Shown: positions 48,880-59,774 of the stretch, in pieces | Layout of the letters: each line of letters starts with the position of its first letter | How positions within the stretch are numbered: the stretch's first letter is position 1 | Source of the DNA: Dipylidium caninum | Lineage: Eukaryota; Platyhelminthes; Cestoda; Cyclophyllidea; Dipylidiidae | DNA: 64,000 bases | Assembly: GCA_017562135.1 (NCBI GenBank) | Contig: QEYB01001542.1 | Location: 1-64,000, forward strand | Direction: 5' to 3' | Translations under genes and position numbers: made by a program | The notes under the pieces: generated by a model | What the model was told of the DNA's origin: nothing | Databases searched by the model: none | The model's input: only the letters and a program-made list of their open reading frames with translations

Positions 48880-49450
48880 TGGTTAAATGCCGACAAGATC
48901 GAATGGCGAACGAGTCTGTTAGACGACGAGCCAGAAGCTGAGCGGATTGGCATTTCCGTGAGAGGAAAACACATCCCTGTCAGTAGCACTCAAATTTTGG
49001 ACCCAAATCGAAAGTAAGATTACTTCAAGTTGACTTCTCTCTTCTCTACCTCTCCCCCCCTCCCTCCCTCCCTCCTTCCCTCTCTCCCTCCCTCCCTCCT
49101 TCCCTCTCTCCCTCCCTCCTCCTCTTCAGCCAAACCGAATTTAACGTCTACGTAATCGAGGAATTCAGATTCAAGGCGGTGTCAAGTTATTACTGGAAAA
49201 GCAGGACGGTTGCCGTAGAGGACGCGTGGGATTGCAAGTTGGTGGAGGGTTCGCCCAAACAAAGAATTCCCCTCGCAAAAGAGACATCAACCAAGCCATT
49301 GTGGACGGCTACGCAGCCACGTTTAAGTTGTCCCCATGCCGTGCTGATTGGATAGTTGGTACAAATGTCATTTCGGTTGAGTAAATGAGTGAGGAATCAC
49401 CTTTGCTACTTGAAGCATACGTGAAGGGGAAATGAACTGGCCTCTTTTTT
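48880..49450 (+). pseudogene. Recent truncated copy of gene C (part of exon 2, intron 2, exon 3)
   Basis: Nearly identical to the intact gene C at 57.6-58.1 kb on the other strand. Homology starts inside exon 2 at TGGTGGTTAAATGCC (about 48,884), includes the donor CGAAA|GTAAGATTAC, the TCCC-rich intron (49,052-49,125) and exon 3 from 49,130, and runs past the stop to about 49,445. Exon 3 has one C less in a C run (AATTCCCCTC versus AATTCCCCCTC), which shifts the frame. Left of 48,876 the DNA is subfamily B upstream sequence, so the joint is a duplication breakpoint. It has no exon 1 and is not a functional gene. Confidence 0.85.
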
Positions 49451-49614
49451 ATCCCATTCAGTCGCCGTCACTATCGTGCTGCCTTTCAGGCGCAGTGGAG
49501 TTGTAACTGAAGTGATTTTGTTCGCCGCTGTTGTAAGGAGAGGGGAGCAAAGGCGTTAGAAGGAGTAACTAGAGTGAATTGGTCACACTTGACAACGTTG
49601 TGATGAGAAGATTT

Positions 49615-49616
<2 letters not shown>

Positions 49617-49658
<42 letters not shown>
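49617..49658. repeat. (CTG)14 trinucleotide repeat
   Basis: Fourteen uninterrupted CTG units. The minus strand reads polyglutamine in a 120-codon frame (49,931-49,569) that has no other support. Confidence 0.95.
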
Positions 49659-51243
49659 AACACTACGGCGACTCATGAGGTATCGACAGTCTGAGTTCAC
49701 ATATCTCTTGCCTGATAGGGTGATGAAGGGATTGTCTATGGGAAAAGAGCGGAAGGCACCCCCCGACTCCGCGTTCCAAACAGGCAGTGGTCGGATCTTG
49801 TGGGACTGCATCTCCACTCGCAATGCTTTGTTAAGACTACCTGTAGACCTTCTTGCCACTTGACGCGTTAACACAGAGGGAAATTCATGTGGGCCGCTGT
49901 GAGGCCTTAGAGTAACGCGAGACCTCATCATTCTTCACCTCCTGTAGGACGCACGCATATTAACGGCCAATTGGCTTAAAAGCGCTTCTTGCGCTACTGT
50001 GGAGGACAAAATATGGCTTGTCTAGAGTCACAAGCCTTCGTGTCGGCCGCCAGTGGCTCATTTCCACTTGTTATGCCCGAGTGGGTCGTATGGTTGACCA
50101 AACACTCGTCATGCAAATGCTAGAAAATTAAATCTATGAAGAAATCCTTTAAACTTGGACACGGTGCTGATTTTATTTTTTTGTCTTTTTTCCCTCGTTG
50201 CACATTTGGCCGCATTCCTCACCCCAAGCCCGTTGACCACAAAGCTCGCGCATACATTTATGCTAAACGCGCACCTCGAGTAGATGTTGCTACATGCAAG
50301 CTAGTTTGACATTTCCACCTGAACCAACCTCCGCCTATTTGATTCCTGACTTTACACTAAGGTCTCGTTGTTCTGCAAGCTCAATCCTACAATTCTTCCA
50401 CCGCTCCGTTGTTCACCTTCCCCTCATATATCTCTTTTGCATCCATTTGCTCCTTTATAAACCAAAAGCGCTGACATTTTGCCACATTGGAAGTCGCGGG
50501 CCAGACGTAACTTCCATTGGCAGAAATCATTCCTTTCCTCTGTGCACCCGCTGACGATGCGTTGCGTTATACTCTGGCGCTTTAATGTTCTTTGACGTAA
50601 ACACCACCTTCCAGGCACAGTTACTTGATCTTCGGCTTTTGCGAAGTAAAAAGACGTGATTCCAAGGAGTGGGAAGTGTATTAATAACAAAGTATGAAAG
50701 ATATCCCACGCAATTTACTAAGGAAGATGTGGCGGATTGTTAAGAGGTGGGGTAGTCTCTTTCACTCTTGCGTTAAACTTGCAGAGGCGGATGCAACCCC
50801 TGCTAAATGGCTTGCGGCGGCTCCGTCGATGCTTCAAGCAATTTCGGTCCACACGATGACCACCTTTTCCAAGAAAGAAATGAAAGATTCATCATGTTAT
50901 GTTGGTTGAAGGTGGATGACGGGGTAATCACGTAAGGGAAAGGAAAGGTGGCATGTTTCACACTTGGTCACCTGTCACTTTCATTATAAGGCCCAAACAT
51001 TGAAATTCTACACAATCACTTCCGCTTTACGTACGGAGGCTGCGTGTTCGTGTGAACATGTGAGGGCAGGCCAACTGAGTGCAAATTAGAACCGAGACAA
51101 TTCAACTTCTGTCGCGTGAATCAAAAACGATTAGGTAGACGAAGTTCAGAATGAAGCTGTCATGTACGTCCAAAGCATCTCCACTTCCTCTCCACCTCGA
51201 CCCGGACAGCAGAAACAGACATATCCGATCAAGACGGGGAAGA

Positions 51244-51300
51244 AGAGGAGGAGGAGGAGGAGGAGGAGGAGGTGGAAGTGGAGGTGGAGGTGGAGGAGAG
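51244..51300. repeat. GGA/GGTGGA-rich tract
   Basis: About nine GGA units, then GGTGGA and GGAGGT units. Confidence 0.9.
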
Positions 51301-51572
51301 CGCAAACTGTGTGTCGGTAAGTGGTAACCACTACTTGACTTGCCGACATTCTCAAATTCACCGGAGCAGTTAGACATGGAGAGTGTCAGCTAAGGTGAGG
51401 AAGAGGTGTGCTGTGAGCGAGTGGATGCTGACGGAGGCGGGATGGAGGACGAATGACATTAAGGCTGGTCAGGAGAAGAGAAATTATCCGAATCAATAGC
51501 CCCACCGGGTCATGGACAGCTTACTCTTATTAAAGTTGAGTGGTAGCCAGTCTTAATGGCGTTCACGCTGCC

Positions 51573-52000
51573 CTATCGCAAATGCGGAGACAGGTGGGTG
51601 AAATGCACATGCTTCAAAGAATATTTCCACGCCTTATTGGCCCATACTTTGCCCCGTCGGTGATTGTACTTGAATTCTACCATAAAACTAAGCTCCCCAA
51701 TCCGGCTCACATCACGTCGGATAGGGCTGAAAAAATGGAGTAGAAGGAGGAGCAATGGGATTCTAACAATGCATACATGCTGTGCGTTTCACGGATTAAG
51801 GAATTACTAATTAGAATACCCCTTGCTGACAAGGAAACCACAAACGCACCAATTTCTGCTTTCTGTTCAAACAAGGTCGACCTCCACTCAGAGTGATTGG
51901 CTTCAAACCACCAGTATCTTCCCGAGACCAGGTCTTCCAGCCTTAACTGATATGTGACTTACGAAACATCCAGGTGGATGCTATGAATACGCGGCATAGG
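51573..52000 (-). pseudogene. Secreted family, subfamily E (near C/D), exons 2-3
   Basis: The back half of exon 2 is open from about 51,950: GRYWWFEANHSEWRSTLF, then a strand VVSLSARGILIS. It parallels gene C (KYWWLNADKIEWRTSL, ISVRGKHIPVSS). A phase 2 donor AT|GTATGC, a 50-nt intron and a TTTTTTCAG acceptor lead to exon 3 (51,726-51,573) with VSRIGELSFMVEFKYNHRRG, then KAWKYSL, stop. Gene D has IGQMSF, YYNRRG and EDAW at the same places. The front of exon 2 has stops (TAA just before VTYQL), no Cys-Gln-Pro start, and no exon 1 was found. Exon 3 is also shorter than in other members. Confidence 0.65.
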
Positions 52001-52085
52001 ACAAGGAAATAGGAGGAGAAAGTGAGAGTACGGGGCGATGGAGCGATGGAGCGATTGGTGCGATGGAAGGTGAAGAAAGGCAGCA

Positions 52086-52289
52086 GTGGGTTTGCTAATC
52101 TTCTCCCTCGGCATTAATGTGAACGAGGACAAGTACGTCCGGATTGCAGTCGTTCAAATCGCCCCGCAGACCAGCGATGGTAACGGTCACATAGATGAGG
52201 AAAACACGCATGGAATGCAGGACTATTTTCACGACTTGTACTTGGACTCTGTGGCCACCAAATCGGCACTAATAAAGCCTGTTTTATAG
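52086..52289 (+). pseudogene. Possible family exon 3 fragment
   Basis: An open frame reads NVNEDKYVRIAVVQIA, similar in pattern to FKYDENIRKISVIHA of gene B exon 3, then ends in TAG after an ATAAAGCC. No exon 2 with a Cys-Gln-Pro start precedes it on this strand; the neighbouring E-type copy is on the opposite strand. Weak. Confidence 0.3.
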
Positions 52290-52339
52290 GCAGAAAAAGC
52301 AATCAGAGTGGAGAGGTCAGTGGTCCCTTCAGCTTGGGA

Positions 52340-52700
52340 ATGAGAGTTTCCACAGAGGAGATGAGAAATATTGAACTCGTATCCCACCTTGGCTGTCGGT
52401 TCTCTGCCAAATTCTGGACATTCTATGTTCCTGTTTCCAAAATATACACAACCTAGCGCATTGCCTTCTTTGCCTCGCCAATGGGTCACGTAAACAATAG
52501 GGATGCCGGGTGGCACTCACGAGGGGGTGATTATTATTCTACAGTCTGCAACTCCACATACTGGTCAATCGCATACTTGAAGGTCCGAAGAAAGAAACGA
52601 GTGTCCTTTCCACTACACGCCATTCTGCAGTCTGCAACTCCACTAACACGTCGCGTGGGTACTTTTCGGTGCAAGGGAAGGAACGAGTGTCCTTCCTCCG
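52340..52700 (+). repeat. Repeat shared with 58.55-58.80 kb, including a short tandem
   Basis: 52,345-52,500 aligns with 58,555-58,700 (GGAGATG, TGAACTCGTA, TTTGCC-AATACTGGAC). 52,535-52,700 holds two imperfect copies of an ACAGTCTGCAACTCCA / AACGAGTGTCCTT unit that also matches 58,725-58,800. In both places this lies 5' of family DNA. Confidence 0.7.
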
Positions 52701-52709
52701 GCATGCCAA

Positions 52710-54440
52710 TTGACTTTCCAGTCTACGCAGTGGGAGCCTGCATTGTGGACAGGAGTCTTGACCATTTCACTCCTAAGGGGTGAGAAGTGTTGTGGGAGAG
52801 GAGTCCTAACGAGGAGGTCGGAGAGGGACGCGTCTATTCCTCACGATTACGCATTATTCAAAAAGGTTGGAACGACGACAACCATGGTGAACGGCTGAGA
52901 TATGGAGATGCGTGGCGGTAAAGAGACGTAGCTCATTTGTGGGGGTGGGTTGGTAAGAGAAAAGATGAATTGTCTTGCAGGTGAAAGCAAAAATGAGGAC
53001 CATTCGAGGCTCCACGAGAGGGGATGCGAGGGCTCCGATAGTGACACGTTTCTATCTCCGACACAACGACGTCTTCCAAATGACTACTTGAAGTCCCAGC
53101 GCTGCGAGCTTCCCGCAATCGCATTCGAGTGCAGAACATTCGGCATTTGAATGATCGCTCGACAGGACAGTATATTCTGACCCGTTGACGTGCTGTAGCA
53201 TAGGGAATCAAGACACCAACGAATCCTTGTGGAATGCGGTGCTTCCTCGCATTCTCCTTGTCTCTGTGGTTCCCTGTGTGCTTCGCTACCACCACAACTG
53301 ATCATGTCTGGTCTAGTCCGTCGAGGAACTTTCCATCACCGGATCATAACCACATCATTGCTGTCTTAGTGTCGACACTGAAAATATTCCTGCCACGACT
53401 GTTTCGTTGAAGATGATTACTAAGTAGCACAAGGTCGTTCCTGGCGAAATGCCCCCCAACCGATTATTTGCATTAAGTTCATTTGTTGTCCAACAAACTC
53501 CTTTTTGTTGAGCTTAAAAGAGTCAATAACGGTGAATGGCTTAAAGGCGAGGGTGTAATGGATGACTGTTTATTTGTTTGGGACGAGTTAATTATGATGA
53601 CGCACGCCCGTTATCAGCGTTAGTATTTTATTCGGCAATTTGCTAGGCAAATGACACATTTGCCACTACCTTGAACTCAGCATTAAATCAACTTTAACAT
53701 TCTCGACGCCGTTGCCGACCTTCCCCTCAACTTTCCCTTTCGCATGTCTCGGACTGGTTGCCCACCGCATTCATTCCGTGGGTTTTTCCCTTACCGGGAT
53801 GAAACACCGAAGTGGTAAGGCAAACATGTCGAGGAAACACATTATTAACGCATCCGTAAACAGTGACAAACCAGCCACTTGGTAAGGCAAACATTTTCAG
53901 GAACCGCATCATTTGGGGGAAATGTCTGTAGCAAAATAGCTGCCCGATAGCTGGAGAACGTGGGTGGGTGTGCTGGACTTGGGGAGATTGACAATGTGTT
54001 TGATGAAATGTCAGGACAAGGCTGAAGTTAAGGGGCCAAGACGTCTAGCTCGTGGGTCAGCAGTGAGGAAGGGACTCCGGACATGGCACCGGCCCTAGGG
54101 CTTCCAATCTTCTATCAATGACCCCTCACCAACTGCACGAAATCTCACCGTTTGAGCACATCCACTTTCACTCCTGTTCATTTACCCAGTAAGTCGCTCA
54201 ACCCTTAAGTCATTGAGTAGGTCAGTTGGTGGGTCTGTTGAAAATTCGTCATCACTTTACTTGACCATTGATCGCACAAATGCATCTTCTTTACCATCTG
54301 TTCTGCGGCTTTGTAGCCGGCCCTCATTAACCGACGACTCAGGCTCAAGTACAGACGAAACACCGTCCTAACACACCGACCGACCAGGGGCTTCAACGAC
54401 CTCCTCGTCTGCTTCTAGAGATTGGATGAGATTATATTTC
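52710..54440. other. No recognisable gene
   Basis: A partial direct repeat of about 36 nt (GGTAAGGCAAACAT-T block) occurs at 53,810-53,847 and 53,878-53,914. Open frames up to 120 codons lack features. Confidence 0.4.
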
Positions 54441-54449
54441 ACGATGTTT

Positions 54450-54835
54450 CAAAGCCGAATATTTTTTCATCGGCACCCAGTGGTACAACATGGCAGTGAA
54501 TTGAAGGACCAGGTCCAAAAATCAGCTCATTGTAGTTCAAAATGCTTGCACATAACATTGACTTCGACAGCATTTCACGCCCCGTCAGACGACCGATGAG
54601 TGGCCTCGTTGGCTCTCTCCAACCTCCGTGCCCGTCGGAATTGTTACCAAAAGACGGGGCATATATAAGAGCGCATGGAGGAGTGTGTGTTCAGAAGCCA
54701 TTCTCACCGAAGTGTTTTCATTTCCGACTCAGTGCCTATTTGCCCTGAGGACATCTTCCACAGGCGTCCTCGGTTGCTTTAATTTGCCGCCTAAACCAAT
54801 ACACGAAATGGAATACACATTTTTTATTCACGGCT
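54450..54835 (+). pseudogene. Subfamily D promoter and exon 1 relic
   Basis: Aligns over about 350 nt with the upstream and exon 1 of gene D (AATGCTTGCAC, CAACCTCCGTGCCCGTC, TCAGAAGCCAT). A better TATA box (TATATAA, 54,662-54,668) than gene D's is present. The start codon reads GTG (54,712) for ATG, but the frame after it stays open: FSFPTQCLF, FNLPPKPI. From about 54,810 it passes into the repeat shared with 19.73-19.86 kb, with no exon 2. Confidence 0.7.
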
Positions 54836-54955
54836 TCAAAGATTTTCACGGTTTGAGATTAATTACTGAGGAAGCGACTCATTTGCGACTGCAGACTTGA
54901 AAGTCAGCAATATAAAGTCAGGCAATTAGGAATGACAGCCGCGCGCCTGAATTAG
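54810..54955 (+). repeat. Copy of 19.73-19.86 kb
   Basis: Shares GGTTTGAG-TTAATTACT, CATTTGCGACTG-AGAC and AGTCAGCAATATAAAGTCA-like blocks, direct orientation. Confidence 0.7.
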
Positions 54956-54989
54956 TGTTAACTCGTTTTCCTGTACGAGCACGACACAC

Positions 54990-55330
54990 GTGTGCTCCTC
55001 ATCTCGCCACCTCTGTACTAATGGCCTAGGATGACTGAGGCCCTGACGCTACAAGGGCCGTCGTATTGGGCGAGGCATGAGTGGGGCAAGCAGAATTCCT
55101 CAGTCCTATGCATAGACAATCATTTCTGATTGCACGTACCCCTACATTCACCAAGTCACCGAAACTGTGCTTACTTCTGATAACGGGGCAACTGCATTCA
55201 CACCTCATTAGTGCATTACGCCTCTTCCACACTTGCTACAGCCAACCGAGTCTTTTCCCCTCCGCCCTTTGGTGTAGTCTTGTAGAACAGCGACCCCGCG
55301 ACTGCAGTGTCAACATTCCGATTAGGATGA
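54990..55330 (-). repeat. Second copy of the 13.2-13.56 kb repeat/ORF
   Basis: On minus, a frame (55,232-55,026) reads FGDLVNVGVRAIRND, later SPNTT and ASGPQSS-stop, in register with the 13.4 kb copy to the stop codon. Confidence 0.45.
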
Positions 55331-55339
55331 AGAAGTAGC

Positions 55340-57440
55340 GGTTTGTGAGGACTCAGCTTGGTGACCCATTGCCGACGGAGAAAGCTATGGGTAGAAGGGT
55401 TTATGAGTTGTGATTCCACCTTGAATCAATACTTGAACAAAGCAGTGCACAACAGTATAGCAGGCAAAAGCATCAGCCAAAGAACTAACACCAGACACAG
55501 GTGCAAAAGGGACACGCCGAAGGAACATGCTCAACATCTACCCTCTCCGCAACCTTTTCCTCCAACCAGTAATCTGAGTGCTCCTAAGGCACGAAAAAGA
55601 CGCGGCAAGGTAGATTTTAATTCATAATTGTCACCAGCCCTGTTACTCTACAGAGTCGCCGGAGGCTTGACAGTCTGTCGTGTCAGACAAATTACTTAAG
55701 TCACTATGCAGGAGGAATTGCGTATTGACAAATAAAAGCCCATTGAAATGGCCCATTTTATCGAATTTCTTTGTTTGGCATGCAGAGAGTTGCGGCTTGA
55801 TTCGACTGTCTCCGGTGTTCCCGCGCTGATGGCTGAGACCCGGTTCGTTCTGTTGTCATACTGGAACACACCTAAGATTCGGAAGGCCAGAATATTGTAG
55901 CCTTCACCATCGACCTTTCCAGATGGGATAGACGCAATTACGTATCGCTCTGGCGACCGAACCTTACCTCTCCTTACCGCTAACGAATTCGAACCAATTA
56001 AGGGAAATGTGATCCATCCTCACATAAATCTTAAAGTTCCTCTCGCAATTGTCATTCGGCGCAACCTCATGCTCGACTACAACTGGCTAATATCAACTCT
56101 CAACAACCTCCTGCATATGATCGGTTGTATTTCCATGCTTTTGAGAGCCTATGCGTCAAATATCTGACAGTTCTCATCACGTCACTGTACTGGTCTGGAA
56201 TGCGTCAAACATTGTGTGACTGGATCGGGCGGTTATGATGAGAAACACAAGCAAGGGCTAGCAACCTATATGTTGTTGTGAGACAATAAAGATGAGTGGG
56301 TCCAAGTCTTCCGACGAAGAATAAAACCAGGGAAACACGCCGCTGAGATTGGAAGGAGAAGCAAACAGGAGGAGAACCCAGTAGCTAGGCATTCTCATGA
56401 ACACCTCGGCCAGCGTGGAACGTTGTGCGATCTTCGCCTTATATATCCTCTCACCGCAAGGAACGACTCACAAAAATGATGTCAAGTCCTGCCGACGCAG
56501 CGCTCACAACTGGTAATAGGACTTGATTTCCTACCTCTTGGCTATTGTGAACACAAACTTGAGTTCACATGCTCAGCCGACTCTGGCACTTAGGTAGTAA
56601 GGGCAACACAAGTAAGGTTAGCAAAAGCTATGGAAAGGGCGTTCGAGTCGAACAATCCAGGGTGGGGGACATCCGAGACGAAGGTGCCGTGGGGGAGGGA
56701 GACAGTGCTTCATGCGGAAGAACAGGGCCAAAAAGGACAACCGACAGGAACAGGAGCATCTTCGCTCTCTACCTCCTGCATCCGTCTTACGTGTTTTACC
56801 GTAGGCGGAAGGGAATGGACTGTACAACGCGAAAATGCAGCAATCTTCAGTGTACTGTCATTGACATGCTCAAACAAGGGCATTTCACATGAGTGGTGCT
56901 GACACCGCCTACCGCAGGTGTTTTTAAATCCCCTCTCTTCTCTCTCATCACCCACCAGATATGCGACACATTGGGATCGTAATGACTGCAAGAAGGTGTT
57001 CTGAGACAACATCGGGCAGATATTCATCGCTACCGACTGACGAAATTGATACGGCACGGGTTGCTGTCATCCGAAAATTTCCGTGAAAGAAGTGCTACAT
57101 CAGTCACATTGAACCTCACAACAGTGGCAGTCAAATGATGTGTTTCAACTCCTCACTTCAACTATCATTTACCACTTGCGCCCATGAGGCAGCAACTCTA
57201 TCCCCCCTAACTACCAATCTCTACATCTTCGACATGCTTGTCCTTCTCCCTGCAGCCACTGCAATACGCCACGGGCGACCGAGGGGAAAGCAATCCCAAC
57301 ATTTTGGTGTTGGAAAATTTGTGATTATTGGATTGCTAAGGGCACACTACCAGCAATCTTTGCGACTTCCCTCCATGGAACAACCTCTCAACTGAGGAAT
57401 TGGGTGTCAGTGGAGACTGATGTGGAAGTAGCGATGCTGA
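55340..57440. other. No recognisable gene
   Basis: Chance-length frames only. Confidence 0.4.
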
Positions 57441-57454
57441 TTTGGTAAAAGCGG

Positions 57455-57625
57455 TCCAAAATCTTTTCTCTTACATCTAATCCTCGTCAAGGGCCATTTC
57501 CACACCACATTTATGGATTCCATATCAGTAGCAGGTTAGCAGAAAGCCACACATTCGCACACTATGACAGGTCAGTTCGTTTTCCCTCCTCGTATGCTTC
57601 AAGTAGCAAAGGTGCTTCCTCACTT
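57455..57625 (-). repeat. 3' flank of gene C
   Basis: 57,625-57,575 is shared with the 49.4 kb copy. 57,560-57,455 is shared with the gene B flank at 35.65-35.76 kb. Its presence behind two divergent genes supports their common origin. Confidence 0.75.
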
Positions 57626-57631
57626 ATTTAT
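57626..57631 (-). terminator. Possible polyadenylation signal overlapping the stop of gene C
   Basis: The minus strand reads GAATAAATAAG, so AATAAA contains the TAA stop. No other AATAAA occurs in the next 150 nt. The copy at 49.38 kb has GAGTAAATGAG, so the signal is not shared. Confidence 0.35.
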
Positions 57632-58446
57632 TCAACCGAAATGACATTTGGACCAACATTCCAATCAGCACGGCACGAGGACAACTTAAACGTGGCTGCG
57701 AAGCCGTCCACAATGGCTTGGTTGATGTCTCTTTTGCGAGGGGGAATTCTTTGTTTGGGCGAACCCTCCACCAACTTGTAATCCCACGCGTCCTCTACGG
57801 CAACCGTCCTGCTTTTCCAGTAATAACTTAACACCGCCTTGAATCTGAATTCCTCGATTACGTAGACGTTAAATTCGGTTCGGCTGAAGAGGAGGAGGGA
57901 GGGAGAGAGGGAAGGAGGGAGGGAGGGAGGGAGGGAGGGAGAGGTAGAGAAGAGAGAAGTCAACTTGAAGTAATCTTACTTTCGATTTGGGTCCAAAATT
58001 TGAGTGCTGCTGACAGGGATGTGTTTTCCTCTCACGGAAATGCCAATCCGCTCAGCTTCTGGCTCGTCGTCTAACAGACTCGTTCGCCATTCGATTTTGT
58101 CGGCATTTAACCACCAGTATTTGTTAAGGCCAGGCTCTTTAACTGTCAAGTAGAGGAAATTGGACAGCACCAAGTGGTCAGCAATACTTATAATATCCTT
58201 GGCCAAATGAGTGATCATTGCAGGTTGGCAGGGTTCTAGGCAGAGAGGTTAAATTATACGAGGAGAGGAGTGCAGAAGAGAAAGTGATCATGGGGCAAAG
58301 GGTAAAGTTGGCGGCTAACCGTTGACAACTGCATCGGAGTGAACGCGCATCTGCGAAGGCTTCTTAGGCGGTGGCGATGAGCAGCAAAAAACACCGCCAA
58401 GAAAATTGGCAAAGAGAAGAAAAGCGGAGATGCTCAAAGGGGACAT
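57628..58446 (-). CDS. Secreted three-exon family protein, gene C (intact)
   Basis: Exons on minus: 58,446-58,320 (127 nt), 58,235-57,980 (256 nt), 57,883-57,628 (256 nt). Introns are 84 nt (GTTAGC...GCCTAG, phase 1) and 96 nt (GTAAGA...CTTCAG, TCCC-rich, phase 2). The product is 212 residues. Exon 1 encodes MSPLSISAFLLFANFLGGVF, a signal peptide, then CCSSPPPKK. Exon 2 starts EPCQPAMI, then a helix (AKDIISIADHLVL), KYWWLNADKIEWRTSL and a strand ISVRGKHIPVSS. Exon 3 has FNVYVIEEFRFKAVLSYYWK, then RTVAVEDAWDY, a basic PPRKRD, and ends with two Cys/Trp-containing turns. No stops or frameshifts. Function is unknown and secretion is inferred. A recent partial copy lies at 48.9-49.4 kb. Confidence 0.75.
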
Positions 58447-58476
58447 TCGGTGGGCCGAAGGATTTCGTCAACAAGA

Positions 58477-58483
58477 ATTATAT
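58477..58483 (-). promoter_or_regulatory. TATA-like box of gene C
   Basis: ATATAAT, 31-37 nt before the start codon. Confidence 0.4.
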
Positions 58484-58554
58484 TTACTTGCACACTATCG
58501 GCATTGGTTAAATGGGTGGGTGTTTGCAAGTTTCCAGTAAGAAAGGAGATGTGG

Positions 58555-58805
58555 AACTGTGAACTCGTAGCTCAACTTGATGCTCAGGACTTTGCCGAAT
58601 ACTGGACCCTTTTGCTCCTGTTTGCAAAATGCAAAGGCTTTATCTAAAGGCGGCTTTTACCTTCGCACTGGGGTCAAGTAAACGACAATGAAATTGGGTG
58701 AGAATCATTAGGAGGTGATTGTTATTCTACAGCCTGCAGCTCCAAAAACAAATCGAGTGTGCGCTTGTCGGTGCACAGAAGGAAACGAGCGTTCTTTCTC
58801 AGGTC
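58555..58805 (+). repeat. Repeat shared with 52.34-52.70 kb
   Basis: Lies between divergently placed genes C (minus) and D (plus), and so in the shared upstream region of both. Confidence 0.7.
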
Positions 58806-58990
58806 TGCAGAGGAGTCAATTTGGGGCAGTGAACTGAGGTACGAGGTCCAAATATCAGATCATTGTAGTTTAAAATGCTTGCACGTAGCGTTGCCTTCAG
58901 CATTTCATGCTGCGTTAGGTGATCCATGCGTGGCCACGGTGTCTTCCCACAACCTCCGTGCCCGTCAGAATCGTTGCCAGGGGGTAGGCC

Positions 58991-58997
58991 ATATATT
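58991..58997 (+). promoter_or_regulatory. TATA-like box of gene D
   Basis: ATATATT, about 44-50 nt before the ATG. It sits in the roughly 350-nt block shared with the 54.5 kb relic. Confidence 0.45.
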
Positions 58998-59040
58998 CAG
59001 GCGCACGGATTGTTTGTGGTCAGAAGCCATCCTTGCCGAG

Positions 59041-59768
59041 ATGTTACCATTTCCGACTCTCTGCCTACTTGACCTGATGACGTCTTCTGCCCGGGTTCGC
59101 TGCTGTGGTAATTTGCCGCCTAAACCGCTGCGAATGCTGCTTGTAAGAACAAGTGCACCTCTCGGAGGTGAGCCAGTCGCTGATTCTTCTGCTCCATGCC
59201 CACTCCCTCCCTCTTTTCCTGTTTTTACCTATCTTCCATCTTTCCGTGGCAGAAGTCTGTCAGCCACCAAAGATTTTTAACATGATCACAGGCATTGTGG
59301 GTATTGCGCGAGGTCTTGCGTCTGAGACGCTGAAGTATATAACGCTGGAAGACACAATTGGTAATAAATTCTGGTCGGCAAATGCCGACAATGCGAGTCG
59401 GACGGCTTACCTGGTGGGAGCGATGCCGCAAGATGATAAATATTGGCTTTAAGCGGCCAATAGAAAAATGACCGACAACTTCATTGAACACCACAATGCA
59501 AATGCAAGTTGAGTTCTTCTAGAAAAGTAAACACAAACCCTGCTCCTTCCTCCACTCTAGCCAAACCGCATTTGTTGTCGCTCAAATTGGCCAAATGTCG
59601 TTCAAGTTGTGTACGTACTACAACAGGAGAGGCGCTCAGGTCTCCATAGAGGACGCGTGGGAAGAGGGGGTCAAAAACCTTACTGACACCCTGTTAATGG
59701 TAGACAATAAAGCCATGGTCACTGATGGCATCATGAGAGCATTCGTCTTCAACATCAAGTGCGTGTAG
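59041..59768 (+). pseudogene. Secreted three-exon family protein, gene D, with a frameshift in exon 2
   Basis: Exon 1 59,041-59,167 (127 nt, MLPFPTLCLLDLMTSSARV, then CCGNLPPKPL), intron 85 nt (GTGAGC...GGCAG), exon 2 59,253-59,507, intron 53 nt, exon 3 59,561-59,768. Exon 2 starts EVCQPPKIF, then a helix and KFWSANADNASRTAYL, but runs into TAA at 59,450-59,452. It is 255 nt rather than 256, so a base is missing; past the stop another frame reads MTDNFIEHHNANA. Exon 3 is open: TAFVVAQIGQMSFKLC, YYNRRG, VSIEDAWEE, ending FNIKCV. All four splice sites are canonical GT-AG. One lost base separates this from a working gene of about 197 residues. It faces away from gene C. Confidence 0.65.
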
Positions 59769-59774
59769 TGCCCA

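Larger units (their letters stand above)
49460..51560. other. No recognisable gene
   Basis: Contains the CTG repeat and a GGA-rich tract (51,244-51,300); otherwise only chance frames. Confidence 0.4.

Noticed and set aside
49569..49931. Polyglutamine-containing 120-codon minus frame
   Set aside because: The Gln run comes from the CTG microsatellite, and the flanking residues show nothing recognisable.
50424..50690. Minus frame starting with a signal peptide-like MLLIHFPLLGITSFYFAKA
   Set aside because: No paralogue, no family splice signals, and no TATA box at the family spacing.
51102..51377. Proline-rich minus frame
   Set aside because: It comes from the GGA/GGTGGA tract.
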